DNA of 36,646 bases from a bacterium endosymbiont of Bathymodiolus sp. 5 South (lineage in GTDB: Bacteria > Pseudomonadota > Gammaproteobacteria > PS1 > Pseudothioglobaceae): NCBI RefSeq assembly GCF_900128535.1, contig NZ_FQTR01000006.1, positions 1-36,646 of the forward strand. Direction: 5' to 3'. The position numbers and the translations under genes were made by a program. Below, one piece after another: positions 9,618-19,172 of this stretch (within the stretch, counting starts at the first letter, position 1; each line of letters opens with the position of its first letter). The notes below the pieces were generated by a model. It worked only from the letters and a program-made list of their open reading frames with translations, was not told the origin of the DNA and searched no databases.

Positions 9618-10399
9618 ACATCTTAAAATCAGCGCTAACGCATTTAAAGGCAAAAAATGGCTTAGACTCAGCAGCGGTTTTGGCGTTTTCCACATTGTTT
9701 GCGGTTGTACCAACGCTGACTTTGGTATTTAGTGTGTTTTCTTTATCGCCATATTTTGCTGATTTACAGCAACTTTTAGAGGATTTTTTGTTTCAACAGT
9801 TATTGCCACAAAATTACGAAGCAGTGAATCACTACATTCATCAATTTATCGCTAGTGCACAAAAACTTAAAGGTATTAGTGTGTTATTTTTATTGGTGGC
9901 AGTATTTTTCTTATTTCGTGAAGTGGAGCATCGTATTAACTCAGTATGGGAGGCAAAAAAAACGCGTCATTTTGGTTTGGATTTGCTCATATATTTATTG
10001 GTGTTGGCTTTAGGTCCGCTGTTCTTAGCGGGGTCTTTGTTTGTTAGTTCCTACTTGAGTGCTTCAAATTTTTTTGTATTCGTGCCAATAGGTGGAATTT
10101 TTGTCTCTAGCTTGCCCATTATCCTTTCAGCAATTGGGCTAAGTTTGTTGTATTATTTTATCCCAAGTGAAAAAGTTACTTTTAAAAATGCAATTAAATC
10201 GGGTTTTATGACGGCATTTTTCTTAGAAATTTTAAAATATATTTTGTTTATTTACATTAACTATTTCTCACTATATGAATTGATTTACGGTGCATTATCA
10301 ATGTTACTTTTATTTATGCTTTGGGTTTATTTTTCTTGGGTATTGATATTATTTGGCGCCAGTGTGAGTTTTTGTTTGCATCAAAAAGAGAGTCAATAA
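9614..10399 (+). CDS. YihY/BrkB family inner membrane protein
   Basis: A 261-residue integral membrane protein of the YihY family (once called ribonuclease BN, a name now known to be wrong). It has about six hydrophobic helices. The family's N-terminal pattern is present (DSAAVLAFSTLFAVVPTLTL), as is the FFLFREVEHRINSVWEAKK segment after the second helix. The GTG start at 9614 overlaps the stop of the 55-codon gene; no better start lies nearby. Its stop is followed immediately by the ribE ATG, making it the first conserved gene of the rib-nusB run. The transported or sensed substrate is unknown. Confidence 0.85.
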   Translation: MNILKSALTHLKAKNGLDSAAVLAFSTLFAVVPTLTLVFSVFSLSPYFADLQQLLEDFLFQQLLPQNYEAVNHYIHQFIASAQKLKGISVLFLLVAVFFLFREVEHRINSVWEAKKTRHFGLDLLIYLLVLALGPLFLAGSLFVSSYLSASNFFVFVPIGGIFVSSLPIILSAIGLSLLYYFIPSEKVTFKNAIKSGFMTAFFLEILKYILFIYINYFSLYELIYGALSMLLLFMLWVYFSWVLILFGASVSFCLHQKESQ

Positions 10400-10993
10400 A
10401 TGTTTACAGGTATTATTCAAGCCATTGGTCAAGTTAAAAGCAAAACTATGTATGACAAAGGCGCAGTGTTTACTTTTTCCTCAAGTGGTTTGGACTTTTC
10501 TACGGTGGCAATTGGTGATAGCATTGCAGTAAATGGCGTGTGTTTAACTGTCATTGAAATTGAAAAGGAGTGTTTTACAGCAGATGTCTCTCAGGAGACG
10601 CTAAATTGCTCTACTTTTGATGACTTATCAATTGGTGATGCGATAAATCTTGAAAAGGCATTAACCCTTAATCAGGGTATTGATGGACATTTAGTGAGCG
10701 GGCATGTGGATGGGCAGGGTAAAATTATTGATAAAACATTGGAAGGCGAGTCAATGCGTTTTAAAGTCAATGTGGCTCAGTCTTTGGTAAAATACATTGC
10801 TAGAAAAGGCTCAATTACCGTCAATGGGGTAAGTCTCACAGTCAATAGCATTGAAGCCAATGATTTTGACATTAATATTGTGCCACATACATTAACAGCA
10901 ACGACGCTAGGGCGTTTAAACACAGGCGATAGTGTTAACTTGGAAGTAGATATTATTGCCCGACACCTTGAACAGTTGATAAAAAATAAATAA
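10400..10993 (+). CDS. ribE: Riboflavin synthase, alpha subunit
   Basis: Converts two molecules of 6,7-dimethyl-8-ribityllumazine to riboflavin, the last step of the pathway. The 197 residues form two homologous lumazine-binding halves: residues 1-about 90, starting [10 protein letters not shown] with [11 protein letters not shown], and about 95-185, with GHVDGQGKI and [11 protein letters not shown]. The start directly abuts the yihY stop (TAAATG). It is followed after 5 bases by the DHBP synthase gene. No FMN riboswitch is seen upstream. Confidence 0.97.
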   Translation: MFTGIIQAIGQVKSKTMYDKGAVFTFSSSGLDFSTVAIGDSIAVNGVCLTVIEIEKECFTADVSQETLNCSTFDDLSIGDAINLEKALTLNQGIDGHLVSGHVDGQGKIIDKTLEGESMRFKVNVAQSLVKYIARKGSITVNGVSLTVNSIEANDFDINIVPHTLTATTLGRLNTGDSVNLEVDIIARHLEQLIKNK

Positions 10994-10998
10994 TAAAA

Positions 10999-12036
10999 AT
11001 GAAGATTAAAGCCAGCATTGAAGCAATATTGGAAGATTATAAGCAAGGCAAGATGATTATCTTGATGGATGATGAGGGGCGTGAAAACGAAGGGGATTTA
11101 ATCATCCCTGCAGCCACTTGTACCAAAGAAGATATTAACTTTATGGCAACGCATGGCAGGGGTTTGATTTGTTTAACTCTGACTCAAGAGCGCTGCAAGC
11201 AGTTAAATTTACCACTCATGGTAACGCAAAATAACGATGCCAATGGCACTAACTTTACCGTTTCTATTGAGGCTTCTACAGGGGTTACAACAGGCATCTC
11301 AGCAGCAGATAGAGCAAAAACTGTACTCGACGCTGTCGCACCAAACGCCCGACCTGCTGATATTGTACAACCAGGGCATATTTTCCCATTAATGGCACAA
11401 CCCGGTGGCGTGTTGATTCGTCCAGGACACACAGAAGCAGGTTGTGACTTAGCACGCCTTGCAGGTTTGGAGCCCGCCTCAGTGATTGTTGAGATTTTAA
11501 ATGAAGACGGTTCAATGGCACGCCGTGATGATTTGGGGTTGTTTGCTGAAAAACACGATATTAAGTGGGGTACGATTGAAGATTTGATTTCTTACCGAGT
11601 GGAAAATGAAAAAACCATTGAGCGTATTGATGAGCGCCCATTTAACACCAAATACGGTGAATGGACATTAGTCTCATTCTTAGATAGTATCCACCAACAA
11701 ACACACACTGCTTTAGTCAAAGGTAATATCGACAAAGACACCCCCGTTTGTGTGCGCGTGCATATGGAGAATGTGTTTGCCGATATATTGCAAGAAAACA
11801 CCAAATCTCTGCATGTTAATGATGCACTGGCATATATTAGCAAGGAACAAAGTGGTGTGTTTTTACTTATTCGTCCACACGAAGCCAGTAGCGATGTTAA
11901 AACCTATGGTGTTGGTGCACAAATTTTGTCTGATTTAGGTGTTGGGAAAATGCGTATTTTAGGCAGCCCAAGAAAGCTAAATGCCTTAAAGGGTTTTGGC
12001 TTAGAAGTGGTTGAATATATTACAGGTGGAAAATAA
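10999..12036 (+). CDS. ribB: 3,4-dihydroxy-2-butanone-4-phosphate synthase with degenerate GTP cyclohydrolase II-like domain
   Basis: The first ~200 residues are DHBP synthase, which makes the four-carbon precursor of riboflavin from ribulose 5-phosphate; [12 protein letters not shown] near residue 25 and [17 protein letters not shown] near residue 140 are the active-site blocks. Residues ~210-345 align with GTP cyclohydrolase II but lack the zinc cysteines (family pattern C-x10-C-x-C) and the RQEGRNIGL-like catalytic block; the region reads [18 protein letters not shown] cyclohydrolase activity is therefore unlikely from this protein. Such proteins are often labelled RibBA. Its stop overlaps the ribH ATG by one base. 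Confidence 0.93.
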   Translation: MKIKASIEAILEDYKQGKMIILMDDEGRENEGDLIIPAATCTKEDINFMATHGRGLICLTLTQERCKQLNLPLMVTQNNDANGTNFTVSIEASTGVTTGISAADRAKTVLDAVAPNARPADIVQPGHIFPLMAQPGGVLIRPGHTEAGCDLARLAGLEPASVIVEILNEDGSMARRDDLGLFAEKHDIKWGTIEDLISYRVENEKTIERIDERPFNTKYGEWTLVSFLDSIHQQTHTALVKGNIDKDTPVCVRVHMENVFADILQENTKSLHVNDALAYISKEQSGVFLLIRPHEASSDVKTYGVGAQILSDLGVGKMRILGSPRKLNALKGFGLEVVEYITGGK

Positions 12037-12509
12037 TGAATTTTAAATTTGATAAAGATAACAATGATAATTTTCTAAAAGATAAGAAAATTGCCATCAC
12101 TGTGGGTTATTTTTACCAAGAAATTGGCGATAAGTTATTAATTGGTGCGCAACAGACGCTTTCTAAATACGGTATTGATGAGAATAATGTTGATATTTTC
12201 TATGCGCCGGGTGCTTTTGAAATCCCATTACTGGCAAAAAAATTAGCAAAAAGTGGCAAATATCACGGCATTGTGACTTTAGGTGCAGTCATTAACGGTG
12301 AAACCCCGCATTTTGATTTTGTATGTAGTGAATGTGCGCGAGGCGTAGCAGATGTATCGTACCAGTATGAAGTGCCGACCACCTTTGGCGTGCTTACCAC
12401 TAGTAATATGGAGCAAACCATCGGTAGAGCAGGCGGTTATAAAGGCAATAAAGGTGAAGAGGCAACCATGGCGATGATTGAAATGCTATATTTATTTGAC
12501 CAGATTTAG
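12036..12509 (+). CDS. ribH: 6,7-dimethyl-8-ribityllumazine synthase
   Basis: Condenses the RibB product with the pyrimidine intermediate to form lumazine, the substrate of RibE. The 157-residue protein has the family blocks YAPGAFEIPLLAKKL, LGAVINGETPHFDFV (with the catalytic-region histidine) and PTTFGVLTT. It overlaps the preceding gene by one base and is 3 bases from nusB, giving the common ribE-ribB-ribH-nusB order. Confidence 0.97.
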   Translation: MNFKFDKDNNDNFLKDKKIAITVGYFYQEIGDKLLIGAQQTLSKYGIDENNVDIFYAPGAFEIPLLAKKLAKSGKYHGIVTLGAVINGETPHFDFVCSECARGVADVSYQYEVPTTFGVLTTSNMEQTIGRAGGYKGNKGEEATMAMIEMLYLFDQI

Positions 12510-12512
12510 ACA

Positions 12513-12941
12513 ATGACGTTCACAACCCCTAAACATCGTTCTAGAGAGCGAGTCGTTCAAGCTTTATATCAATACATGCTATCAGGTGGCGAAGTGCTAC
12601 AAATCGAACAACAATTTTTAAATCAAAAGTCTGGAAAAATTTCAAAAGCCTTCTTTTCCAACCTTTTTATCAATATTTTAAGAAATCGCACTGAGTTAGA
12701 CGAACTCATTGCACCTACCATCAGTCGTGATACTGACGAGCTCGGTTCAGTGGAGCACGCTGTGCTGTATTTGGGTGCATACGAGTTACAAAACTCAATT
12801 GAGGTACCTTACAAAGTCGTCATTAATGAGGCGCTTGAAATTGCTAAACTATACGGTGCTGAAGGTGGATTTAAGCTCATTAATGCTTCACTAGACAAAT
12901 TGGCTAAAAAATTAAGAACAATAGAAACAAACAACGCATGA
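12513..12941 (+). CDS. nusB: Transcription antitermination factor NusB
   Basis: Binds the boxA RNA with S10 (NusE) and promotes antitermination in rRNA operons. The 142-residue all-alpha protein shows RSRERVVQALYQYMLS at the N-terminus and the C-terminal block VPYKVVINEALEIAKLYG. The ribH-nusB neighbourhood is widespread. Its TGA overlaps the next ATG (ATGA), so sulP is probably translationally coupled to it. Confidence 0.95.
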   Translation: MTFTTPKHRSRERVVQALYQYMLSGGEVLQIEQQFLNQKSGKISKAFFSNLFINILRNRTELDELIAPTISRDTDELGSVEHAVLYLGAYELQNSIEVPYKVVINEALEIAKLYGAEGGFKLINASLDKLAKKLRTIETNNA

Positions 12942-14680
12942 AAACTAAATTAATCGCATTATTACCCTTCTTGGCATGGTTTAAAACCATCAATAAAAAC
13001 ACCATCAAAGCAGATATCATTGCAGGCTTTACTGGCGCAGTGGTCGTCTTACCTCAAGGTGTTGCTTTTGCAACCATTGCAGGGTTGCCACCAGAATACG
13101 GCTTATACACAGCAATGGTTACCCCCATTATTGCTGCATTATTTGGCTCATCCTACCACTTGATTTCAGGGCCAACCACTGCCATTTCTATTGTTATGTT
13201 TTCCACTATTAGCAGGCACGTTGAACCAGGTTCGCCAGAATTTATCTCAATGGCACTGACTTTAACTTTTCTTGCTGGGGTTTATCAGTTTGCCTTTGGT
13301 TTGGCCAGATTTGGAACTTTGGTAAACTTTGTCTCACATACGGTGATTATTGGCTTTACCTCAGGTGCGGCAATTTTAATTGCAACCAGTCAATTAAAGC
13401 ACATCACTGGTATTTATGTGCCTACAGGGGAATCGTTTTTGCATGTTTGGATTGATTTATATCAAGGCTTTGCTGGTTTTGATATTTATCTGCTAATAAT
13501 CGCATTAGTAACGCTATTTAGCGCGATCTTATTTAAAAGATTTTTGCCAAAATCTCCTAACCTTCTAATTGGCATGGTGCTGGGTAGTGTTTTAGCCTTT
13601 TACTTACCCAGATTTGGAATATCAACCAATATTGCTTTGGTGGGTGAAATTCCTGCGCATTTACCCCCTTTATCAATGCCTAATTTTTCATTTTCTACAT
13701 TTTCTACGCTAGCATCCGAGGCTTTTGCAATTGCACTATTGGGTTTGATTGAAGCGGTTTCAATTAGCAGGGCGGTTGCTGCAAAATCCAATCAAAGAAT
13801 CAACCCCAATCAAGAATTTGTTGGGCAAGGGCTATCTAATATAGTGGGCAGTTTCTTTTCTAGTTATGCAGGCTCAGGTTCTTTTACCAGATCGGGTATT
13901 AATTATGAATCTGGTGCAAAAACACCACTTTCTGCTATTTTTGCTGCACTGTTTTTGATGATTATTGTATTACTGATTGCACCACTAACGGCTTATCTGC
14001 CAATTGCGGCTATGGGTGGTGTTATTTTACTCGTTGCTTATAATTTGATTGATGCTCGCCATGTTGTCAAGATTTTTAAATACAGTAAATCAGAATCTGC
14101 AATTTTAATCACAACTTTTTTAGCAACGCTATTCCTTGAGCTAGAATTCGCTATTTATTTAGGCGTGTTATTATCTTTAGTGTTGTTTTTAGCAAAAACT
14201 TCAACCCCGAGAATCCCTACTTTGTCAATCGATAACATGAATAATGAAGGCTCTAGAAATTTTGTAAATATTGCTAAAAAGCCACTTAGACAGTGCCCAC
14301 AGTTAAAAATAATTCGGGTTGATATGTCGATTTATTTTGGCTCAATTAACCATATTCAGAAAAAAATTGAAAAGATATCTGATGGGCAAAATATTCACCA
14401 TATTCTGATTGTTGCCAGTGGCATTAATTTTATAGATTTGTCAGGTATGGAAACTTTAGCCTCCGAGCACAACAGATTAAAGAGAAAAGGTGGAGGCTTA
14501 TATTTTGTTGGGCTTAAAGCACCGGTGTATCAGTTTTTAGCACAAGCCCATTTTTTTGAAAAAATTAGCAGAATAAACTTCTTTGATTCAAAAAGTGTTG
14601 CCATTCGTACTATTTATAGGCGACTTGAGCGTGATATTTGTACTCAATGCGATGCAAAAATATTTAATGAGTGTCGTTAG
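12938..14680 (+). CDS. SulP/SLC26 family anion transporter with STAS domain
   Basis: Inner-membrane anion transporter; family members carry sulfate, bicarbonate or other anions, and the substrate cannot be told from sequence. Residues about 20-420 are the membrane domain, with the SulP signature GAVVVLPQGVAFATIAGLPPEYGLYTA cut here as PQGVAFATIAGLPPEYGLY. Residues about 450-560 are a cytoplasmic STAS domain (FIDLSGMETLASEH). The C-terminal tail ends in C-x2-C-x7-C (CTQCDAKIFNEC), which I do not know as a usual part of the family. It takes the place of thiL seen after nusB in many gammaproteobacteria. In a sulfur oxidiser, sulfate export or bicarbonate uptake are both reasonable roles. Confidence 0.92.
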   Translation: MKTKLIALLPFLAWFKTINKNTIKADIIAGFTGAVVVLPQGVAFATIAGLPPEYGLYTAMVTPIIAALFGSSYHLISGPTTAISIVMFSTISRHVEPGSPEFISMALTLTFLAGVYQFAFGLARFGTLVNFVSHTVIIGFTSGAAILIATSQLKHITGIYVPTGESFLHVWIDLYQGFAGFDIYLLIIALVTLFSAILFKRFLPKSPNLLIGMVLGSVLAFYLPRFGISTNIALVGEIPAHLPPLSMPNFSFSTFSTLASEAFAIALLGLIEAVSISRAVAAKSNQRINPNQEFVGQGLSNIVGSFFSSYAGSGSFTRSGINYESGAKTPLSAIFAALFLMIIVLLIAPLTAYLPIAAMGGVILLVAYNLIDARHVVKIFKYSKSESAILITTFLATLFLELEFAIYLGVLLSLVLFLAKTSTPRIPTLSIDNMNNEGSRNFVNIAKKPLRQCPQLKIIRVDMSIYFGSINHIQKKIEKISDGQNIHHILIVASGINFIDLSGMETLASEHNRLKRKGGGLYFVGLKAPVYQFLAQAHFFEKISRINFFDSKSVAIRTIYRRLERDICTQCDAKIFNECR

Positions 14681-14794
14681 TTTGTTAAAAAATATAGAAG
14701 AAGTGGCAAAATTTATCGTTGGTAATAAATTCTCTTAGAAGTGTCTATTAACTTTGTGGGTATTTTTAGTAGAAAATAAAAACGAGAAACAAGT

Positions 14795-17700
14795 TTATTC
14801 TAGATTGGGGGATAGTAATCTTTCCGCTTGTTCAATTGAAACGCCTTTGCGTTTGGCGTAATCTTCTAGTTGCGCTTGGTTGATTTTTGCCACACCGAAG
14901 TATTTAGCATCAGGATTGGCGAAATACCAGCCACTGACGCTAGCAGTGGGTAGCATGGCATACGAACTGGTAAGAGTCATACCTGTGTTTTTCTCAACAT
15001 TAAGCAAATCCCATAGTTTTTCTTTTTCGCTGTGCTCAGGGCAAGATGGATAGCCAGGGGCAGGGCGGATGCCATCAAACTTTTCTTGGATGAGTTGGTT
15101 GTTGTCAAACGCCTCAGAGCTATAACCCCAAAGCTCGGTGCGTAGTTTAAAGTGCATAAGTTCGGTAAAGGCTTCGGCTAGTCGGTCAGCCACGGCTTTA
15201 ATCATGATTGAGTTGTAATCATCATGGTCGGCTTCAAATGCGGCGATGAGTGGCTCGATATGAATGCCAGTGGTTACGGCAAAAGCACCCATATAGTCTT
15301 GAATATCGTTGTCTTTTGGGGCAATGAAGTCGCTTAAACAGAAGTTTGGCATGTTGCCTTTTTTATCTAACTGTTGGCGTAGGTGGTTCAGGGTCATGAG
15401 CACTTCGTCATTTTCATCATATAGCTCAATATCTTCATTAATGCTGTTGGCTGGGAAAATGCCGATAACGGCATTGGCAGTGAGCAGTTTTTCATCAATT
15501 ACTTTTTTAAATAAAGCTTTAGCGTCATCAAACAGTGCGCTGGCAGATTCACCTACAACCTCATCTGTTAAAATATCGGGGAATTTGCCAGCTAACTCCC
15601 AAGTGCGGAAAAATGGCACCCAGTCAATAAATTTAAAAATTTCAGCCAGATCATAGTCTTTAAAAACATGGATGCCTAGTTTTTTTGGTTTAACAATGGT
15701 GTTAAAAGAGATGTTAGGCTTGTTGGATCTGGCTTTTTCTAAAGAGATAAGTTTGCTTTTGCCTTTGTTGGCGCGACGCTGTCGCACCGTTTCATAGTCG
15801 GCTTTGGTGTCGGCTAAAAGTTTTGGCTTTAAGGTTGTGGAGAGTAGGGCGCTTGCTACGCCAACAGATTTGGAAGCATCTTGTACATAGAACACGCCAT
15901 GACTATATTCTGGCTCAATTTTTACGGCTGTATGTGCTTTAGAGGTGGTGGCACCGCCAATCATTAAGGGTAATTCAAAGCCCTGACGGGTCATCTCCTT
16001 GGCGACAAACACCATTTCATCGAGTGAGGGGGTGATGAGCCCAGATAGTCCAATAATATCCACATTTTCTTTTCTGGCAGTTTCTAAAATGGTTTCGGTG
16101 GGCACCATCACACCTAAATCAACAATCTCATAATTATTACAAGAAAGCACTACGCCAACAATGTTTTTACCAATATCGTGCACATCGCCTTTAACAGTTG
16201 CCATTAAGATTTTGCCTTGTGAGGTGGAGGCGCAATCTTGTTTTTCGGCTTGTAAAAATGGGTCTAAGTAGGCGACGGATTTTTTCATCACACGGGCAGA
16301 CTTCACCACTTGTGGCAAGAACATTTTGCCGGCACCAAATAAATCACCAACGATATTCATACCCGTCATTAATGGGCCTTCAATAACAAGAATAGGGCGA
16401 CCCAGCTTATCAAAGGCTTCTTGGGTATCTTCATCAATGTATTTAGTAATGCCTTTAACTAGCGCGTGTTCTAGGCGTTTTTCTACTGCCCATGTGCGCC
16501 ATTCTAAGTCTTTACTGTTGTCTTTTTGTTCAAGCGAACCAGAGAATTGAGCGGCGATATCCACCAGGCGCTCGCCAGCCTGATCATCCGTATTAAGTAC
16601 CACATCTTCAACGCACTTTTTAAGTTTGGGATCAATGTCATCATAAACGACCAATTGCCCTGCATTAACGATTCCCATAGTCATACCCGCTTTGATAGCG
16701 TGATACAAGAATACGGAATGAATTGCCTCGCGTACTGGATTGTTGCCTCTAAATGAGAATGACACATTAGAGACGCCACCAGATATTTTGGCGTAAGGTA
16801 GATTTTTATTAATAATGCGCGTGGCTTCAATAAAATCAACGCCATAGTTGTTGTGTTCTGCAATACCTGTAGCAATGGCAAAAATATTTGGGTCAAAAAT
16901 AATGTCTTCTGCTGGAAAATTAACCTCATCAACTAGGATATTGTAAGCATTGGTGCAAATCTCTATTTTGCGTGCCTGTGTGTCTGCCTGACCTGTTTCA
17001 TCAAATGCCATAACGATAATAGCTGCACCGTAACGCTTGCACAGATGTGCGTATTTAACAAAGTTTTCCTTACCTTCTTTGAGTGAGATAGAGTTAACAA
17101 TCGGCTTACCTTGTGTGCATTTAAGCCCCGCTTCAATAATATCCCACTTACTTGAATCCACCATTATTGGTACTTTGGAGATATCCGGTTCAGAAGCAAT
17201 TAAATTCATAAAACGAATCATGGCAGCCTTACCGTCAAGCATGCCTTCATCCATATTAATATCAACCACTTGTGCGCCTTCTTCAACTTGCGTGCGGCAA
17301 ATATCAAGTGCCCCTTCATATTCTTCGTTAAGAATAAGGCGTTTAAATTTGGCTGAACCTGTAATATTAGCACGCTCGCCAATATTTACAAATAAAGATT
17401 CGCTACCAATGTTAAAGGCTTCTAAACCTGATAATCGGCATTCTAGTGGTATCTTCGGGATTTTCCTAGGGGCTAAACCATCAATGGCGTCAGCAATCGC
17501 TTTGATGTGCTCGGGGGTGGAGCCACAACAACCACCTAAGATATTAACCAAACCAGACTCAGCCCATTCACCAACTTGCTTGCTCATTGTGCTAGCGCCT
17601 AAGTCATATTCACCGAATTCATTCGGCAGTCCAGCATTTGGATGCGCTGAGACAAAGCAATCTGCCACACGCGACATTTCAGCCACATATTGGCGTAATA

Positions 17701-18448
17701 AATCAGGACCAAGCGCACAGTTAAGCCCAATAGAAATAGGTTTGGCGTGTCGCAGTGAATTATAGAAAGCTTCAGTCATTTGACCAGATAGGGTGCGTCC
17801 TGAAGCATCTGTAATAGTACCTGAAATCATAATCGGTAATTCAACATCATCGTCTTCAAATACTTGTTGCACAGCGAAGATAGCCGCCTTAGCGTTGAGT
17901 GTATCAAAGATGGTTTCAATGAGGATGATATCTGCGCCGCCTTCAATCAGTGCGCGTGTTGACTGCGAATAAACACCAACCAACTCATCAAAACTCACAT
18001 TTCTAAAGCCTGGGTCATTCACATCAGGTGAAAGCGAGCAAGTGCGTGAAGTCGGTCCGATAACGCCGGCAACAAAGCGTGGCTTGTCATCTGTTGAAAA
18101 TTCATGACAGGCTTGTTTGGCAAGTTTGGCGCTTTCCACATTAATTTCATACGCCAAATCTTGCATTTCATAGTCAGCCATAGAAGTGCGTGAGGCATTA
18201 AAAGTATTGGTTTCAATAATATCGGCACCCACTTCCAAATAAGCACGATGAATATCTTGAATGATTTTTGGTTGCGTTAAAGAGAGCAGGTCGTTATTAC
18301 CCTGAACAAAAATATGCCAATCCTTAAAACGCGCACCACGATAATCTTCTTCTGAGAGTTTGTGCTTTTGAATCATTGTACCCATAGCACCATCTAACAC
18401 TAAGATTCGTTGTTGTAAAAGGGATTGTAGCAACTTTTGTGTACTCAT
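14795..18448 (-). CDS. metH: Cobalamin-dependent methionine synthase
   Basis: Transfers methyl from 5-methyltetrahydrofolate to homocysteine through bound cobalamin. The 1217 residues match the E. coli enzyme (1227). Domains in order: homocysteine-binding (about 1-330; zinc ligands in GLNCALG and GGCCGSTP), folate-binding (about 350-620), cobalamin-binding (about 650-890; the DVHDIGKN motif provides the lower-ligand histidine) and AdoMet reactivation (about 900-1217; [12 protein letters not shown]). All key residues are present. It is a single gene, convergent with sulP. No cobalamin or SAM riboswitch is seen upstream. A TATAAT (18457-18462, minus strand) lies only about 8 bases before the start codon. 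Confidence 0.98.
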   Translation of the reverse strand: MSTQKLLQSLLQQRILVLDGAMGTMIQKHKLSEEDYRGARFKDWHIFVQGNNDLLSLTQPKIIQDIHRAYLEVGADIIETNTFNASRTSMADYEMQDLAYEINVESAKLAKQACHEFSTDDKPRFVAGVIGPTSRTCSLSPDVNDPGFRNVSFDELVGVYSQSTRALIEGGADIILIETIFDTLNAKAAIFAVQQVFEDDDVELPIMISGTITDASGRTLSGQMTEAFYNSLRHAKPISIGLNCALGPDLLRQYVAEMSRVADCFVSAHPNAGLPNEFGEYDLGASTMSKQVGEWAESGLVNILGGCCGSTPEHIKAIADAIDGLAPRKIPKIPLECRLSGLEAFNIGSESLFVNIGERANITGSAKFKRLILNEEYEGALDICRTQVEEGAQVVDINMDEGMLDGKAAMIRFMNLIASEPDISKVPIMVDSSKWDIIEAGLKCTQGKPIVNSISLKEGKENFVKYAHLCKRYGAAIIVMAFDETGQADTQARKIEICTNAYNILVDEVNFPAEDIIFDPNIFAIATGIAEHNNYGVDFIEATRIINKNLPYAKISGGVSNVSFSFRGNNPVREAIHSVFLYHAIKAGMTMGIVNAGQLVVYDDIDPKLKKCVEDVVLNTDDQAGERLVDIAAQFSGSLEQKDNSKDLEWRTWAVEKRLEHALVKGITKYIDEDTQEAFDKLGRPILVIEGPLMTGMNIVGDLFGAGKMFLPQVVKSARVMKKSVAYLDPFLQAEKQDCASTSQGKILMATVKGDVHDIGKNIVGVVLSCNNYEIVDLGVMVPTETILETARKENVDIIGLSGLITPSLDEMVFVAKEMTRQGFELPLMIGGATTSKAHTAVKIEPEYSHGVFYVQDASKSVGVASALLSTTLKPKLLADTKADYETVRQRRANKGKSKLISLEKARSNKPNISFNTIVKPKKLGIHVFKDYDLAEIFKFIDWVPFFRTWELAGKFPDILTDEVVGESASALFDDAKALFKKVIDEKLLTANAVIGIFPANSINEDIELYDENDEVLMTLNHLRQQLDKKGNMPNFCLSDFIAPKDNDIQDYMGAFAVTTGIHIEPLIAAFEADHDDYNSIMIKAVADRLAEAFTELMHFKLRTELWGYSSEAFDNNQLIQEKFDGIRPAPGYPSCPEHSEKEKLWDLLNVEKNTGMTLTSSYAMLPTASVSGWYFANPDAKYFGVAKINQAQLEDYAKRKGVSIEQAERLLSPNLE

Positions 18449-18456
18449 CTTTAAGC

Positions 18457-18462
18457 ATTATA
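18457..18462 (-). promoter_or_regulatory. Possible -10 element of metH
   Basis: A perfect TATAAT on the minus strand ends 8 bases before the metH ATG. No good -35 is visible. If it is used, transcription would begin within a few bases of the start codon, giving a nearly leaderless message. Confidence 0.3.
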
Positions 18463-18535
18463 CCCAAAGGTAACTCTTGCTAATAACACGCTTGGTTTTT
18501 AAAGTAGCCTTTAAAAAACATGAATATGTTACAAT

Positions 18536-18696
18536 GAGATCTTTGCATAAATAGGAACAATCATCAAAAATCCACTTTTCACCCACTTGGTGATTTTTTA
18601 AATCCAGCCTTAGTCCTGCTAGGACAAGGTTTAAAGAAATCACCAATTGGGCAAAAATTGGATTTTGCTAATCATCCCTATTTATGTAAAGGTCTC
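18536..18696. mobile_element. 161-bp foldback element (MITE-like) with 5-bp target duplication
   Basis: The left end GAGATCTTTGCATAAATAGG and the right end (read inverted) GAGACCTTTACATAAATAGG pair almost perfectly. The pairing continues with few mismatches through about 70 bases per arm to a centre at 18608-18629 (CCTTAGTCCT-GCT-AGGACAAGG). The element is flanked on both sides by ACAAT (18531-18535 and 18697-18701), an apparent 5-bp target duplication. It encodes nothing, so it would have been moved by a transposase in trans. The GAGACCTTTGCA end recalls IS5-type insertion sequences, which is an inference. It lies between metH and the sulfur-globule-like gene. Related copies are at 24404, 26545 and 36541. 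Confidence 0.85.
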
Positions 18697-18736
18697 ACAA
18701 TATCAAAACTGTTTAATTGTCATACGGAGGAGCAAT

Positions 18737-19066
18737 ATGAAAAAAATATTTACAATCGCACTATTTGCAGTGTCATTGAGTGCCAATGCTTTTTGGGGTA
18801 ATAACAATGGCCCATGGAGTAATGGTTATAACAACAATAATTATGGTTACCAGCAAGATAACGGTATTTTTGGTTATAACCCTTATGAGTTTTGGGAGCC
18901 TAGTTGGTATTTTGAAGAAATGAGTAATATGTTTGATGAGTTTGACAACAATGGTTGGGGTAACAATTATAATAATAATGGTTATGGTTACAATCCATAC
19001 AACTCTTGGAATCGAGGCAACGGTAATAATTACCGTTACAATGGACCTGTGAGAAATGCTAGATAA
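18737..19066 (+). CDS. Secreted Asn/Tyr/Gly-rich protein, sulfur globule protein-like
   Basis: A 109-residue protein with a clear signal peptide (MKKIFTIALFAVSLSANA, cleaved before FW). The mature part is low-complexity: Asn, Gly and Tyr repeats with scattered Trp, e.g. NNNNYGYQQDNG and WGNNYNNNGYGYNPY, around a short acidic aromatic block (EFWEPSWYFEEM). There is no cysteine. This matches the character of the small sulfur globule envelope proteins of sulfur-oxidising bacteria (signal peptide, then NAFxGPW-like Gly/Asn/Tyr repeats). Low complexity makes alignment weak evidence, so I infer the role partly from the organism type. The strong GGAGGAG site 5 bases before the ATG at 18737 sets the start. 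It is followed by its own terminator. Confidence 0.75.
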   Translation: MKKIFTIALFAVSLSANAFWGNNNGPWSNGYNNNNYGYQQDNGIFGYNPYEFWEPSWYFEEMSNMFDEFDNNGWGNNYNNNGYGYNPYNSWNRGNGNNYRYNGPVRNAR

Positions 19067-19084
19067 CACTTACAAGAAAAGTTA

Positions 19085-19115
19085 ATAAAATAGCCTGCTT
19101 TTGCGGGCTTTTTTA
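19085..19115 (+). terminator. Intrinsic terminator of the sulfur-globule-like gene
   Basis: Stem AGCCTGC / GCGGGCT (one G-T pair) with a 4-base loop and a following T run, flanked by complementary A and T tracts. It lies about 20 bases after the stop. Confidence 0.9.
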
Positions 19116-19172
19116 TTGCTAAAAAATTGACAATAGGTAAAATAACGCACTTTCCTTAAACCCACACAAACC

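Noticed and set aside
9614-10399. Annotation of the YihY-type gene as ribonuclease BN
   Set aside because: The sequence is an integral membrane protein with no nuclease motif; the old name came from a mis-assignment.
10300-10400. FMN riboswitch before ribE
   Set aside because: The space is coding sequence of the yihY-type gene, which directly abuts ribE; no RFN-like conserved segments are present.
17037-17765. 242-codon plus-strand frame inside metH
   Set aside because: It is antisense to a fully conserved part of metH and has no recognisable domain; a shadow of codon structure.
18449-18535. Cobalamin or SAM riboswitch before metH
   Set aside because: Only about 87 bases separate metH from the foldback element, with no B12-box or SAM aptamer pattern.
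18647-18736. Upstream extension of the sulfur-globule-like gene
   Set aside because: It would start inside the foldback element and place residues before a perfect signal peptide; the GGAGGAG site supports 18737.
18773-19069. 98-codon minus-strand frame over the sulfur-globule-like gene
   Set aside because: It is the antisense of Asn/Tyr repeats, giving Ile/Val/Thr low complexity. The plus-strand gene has a signal peptide, ribosome site and terminator.
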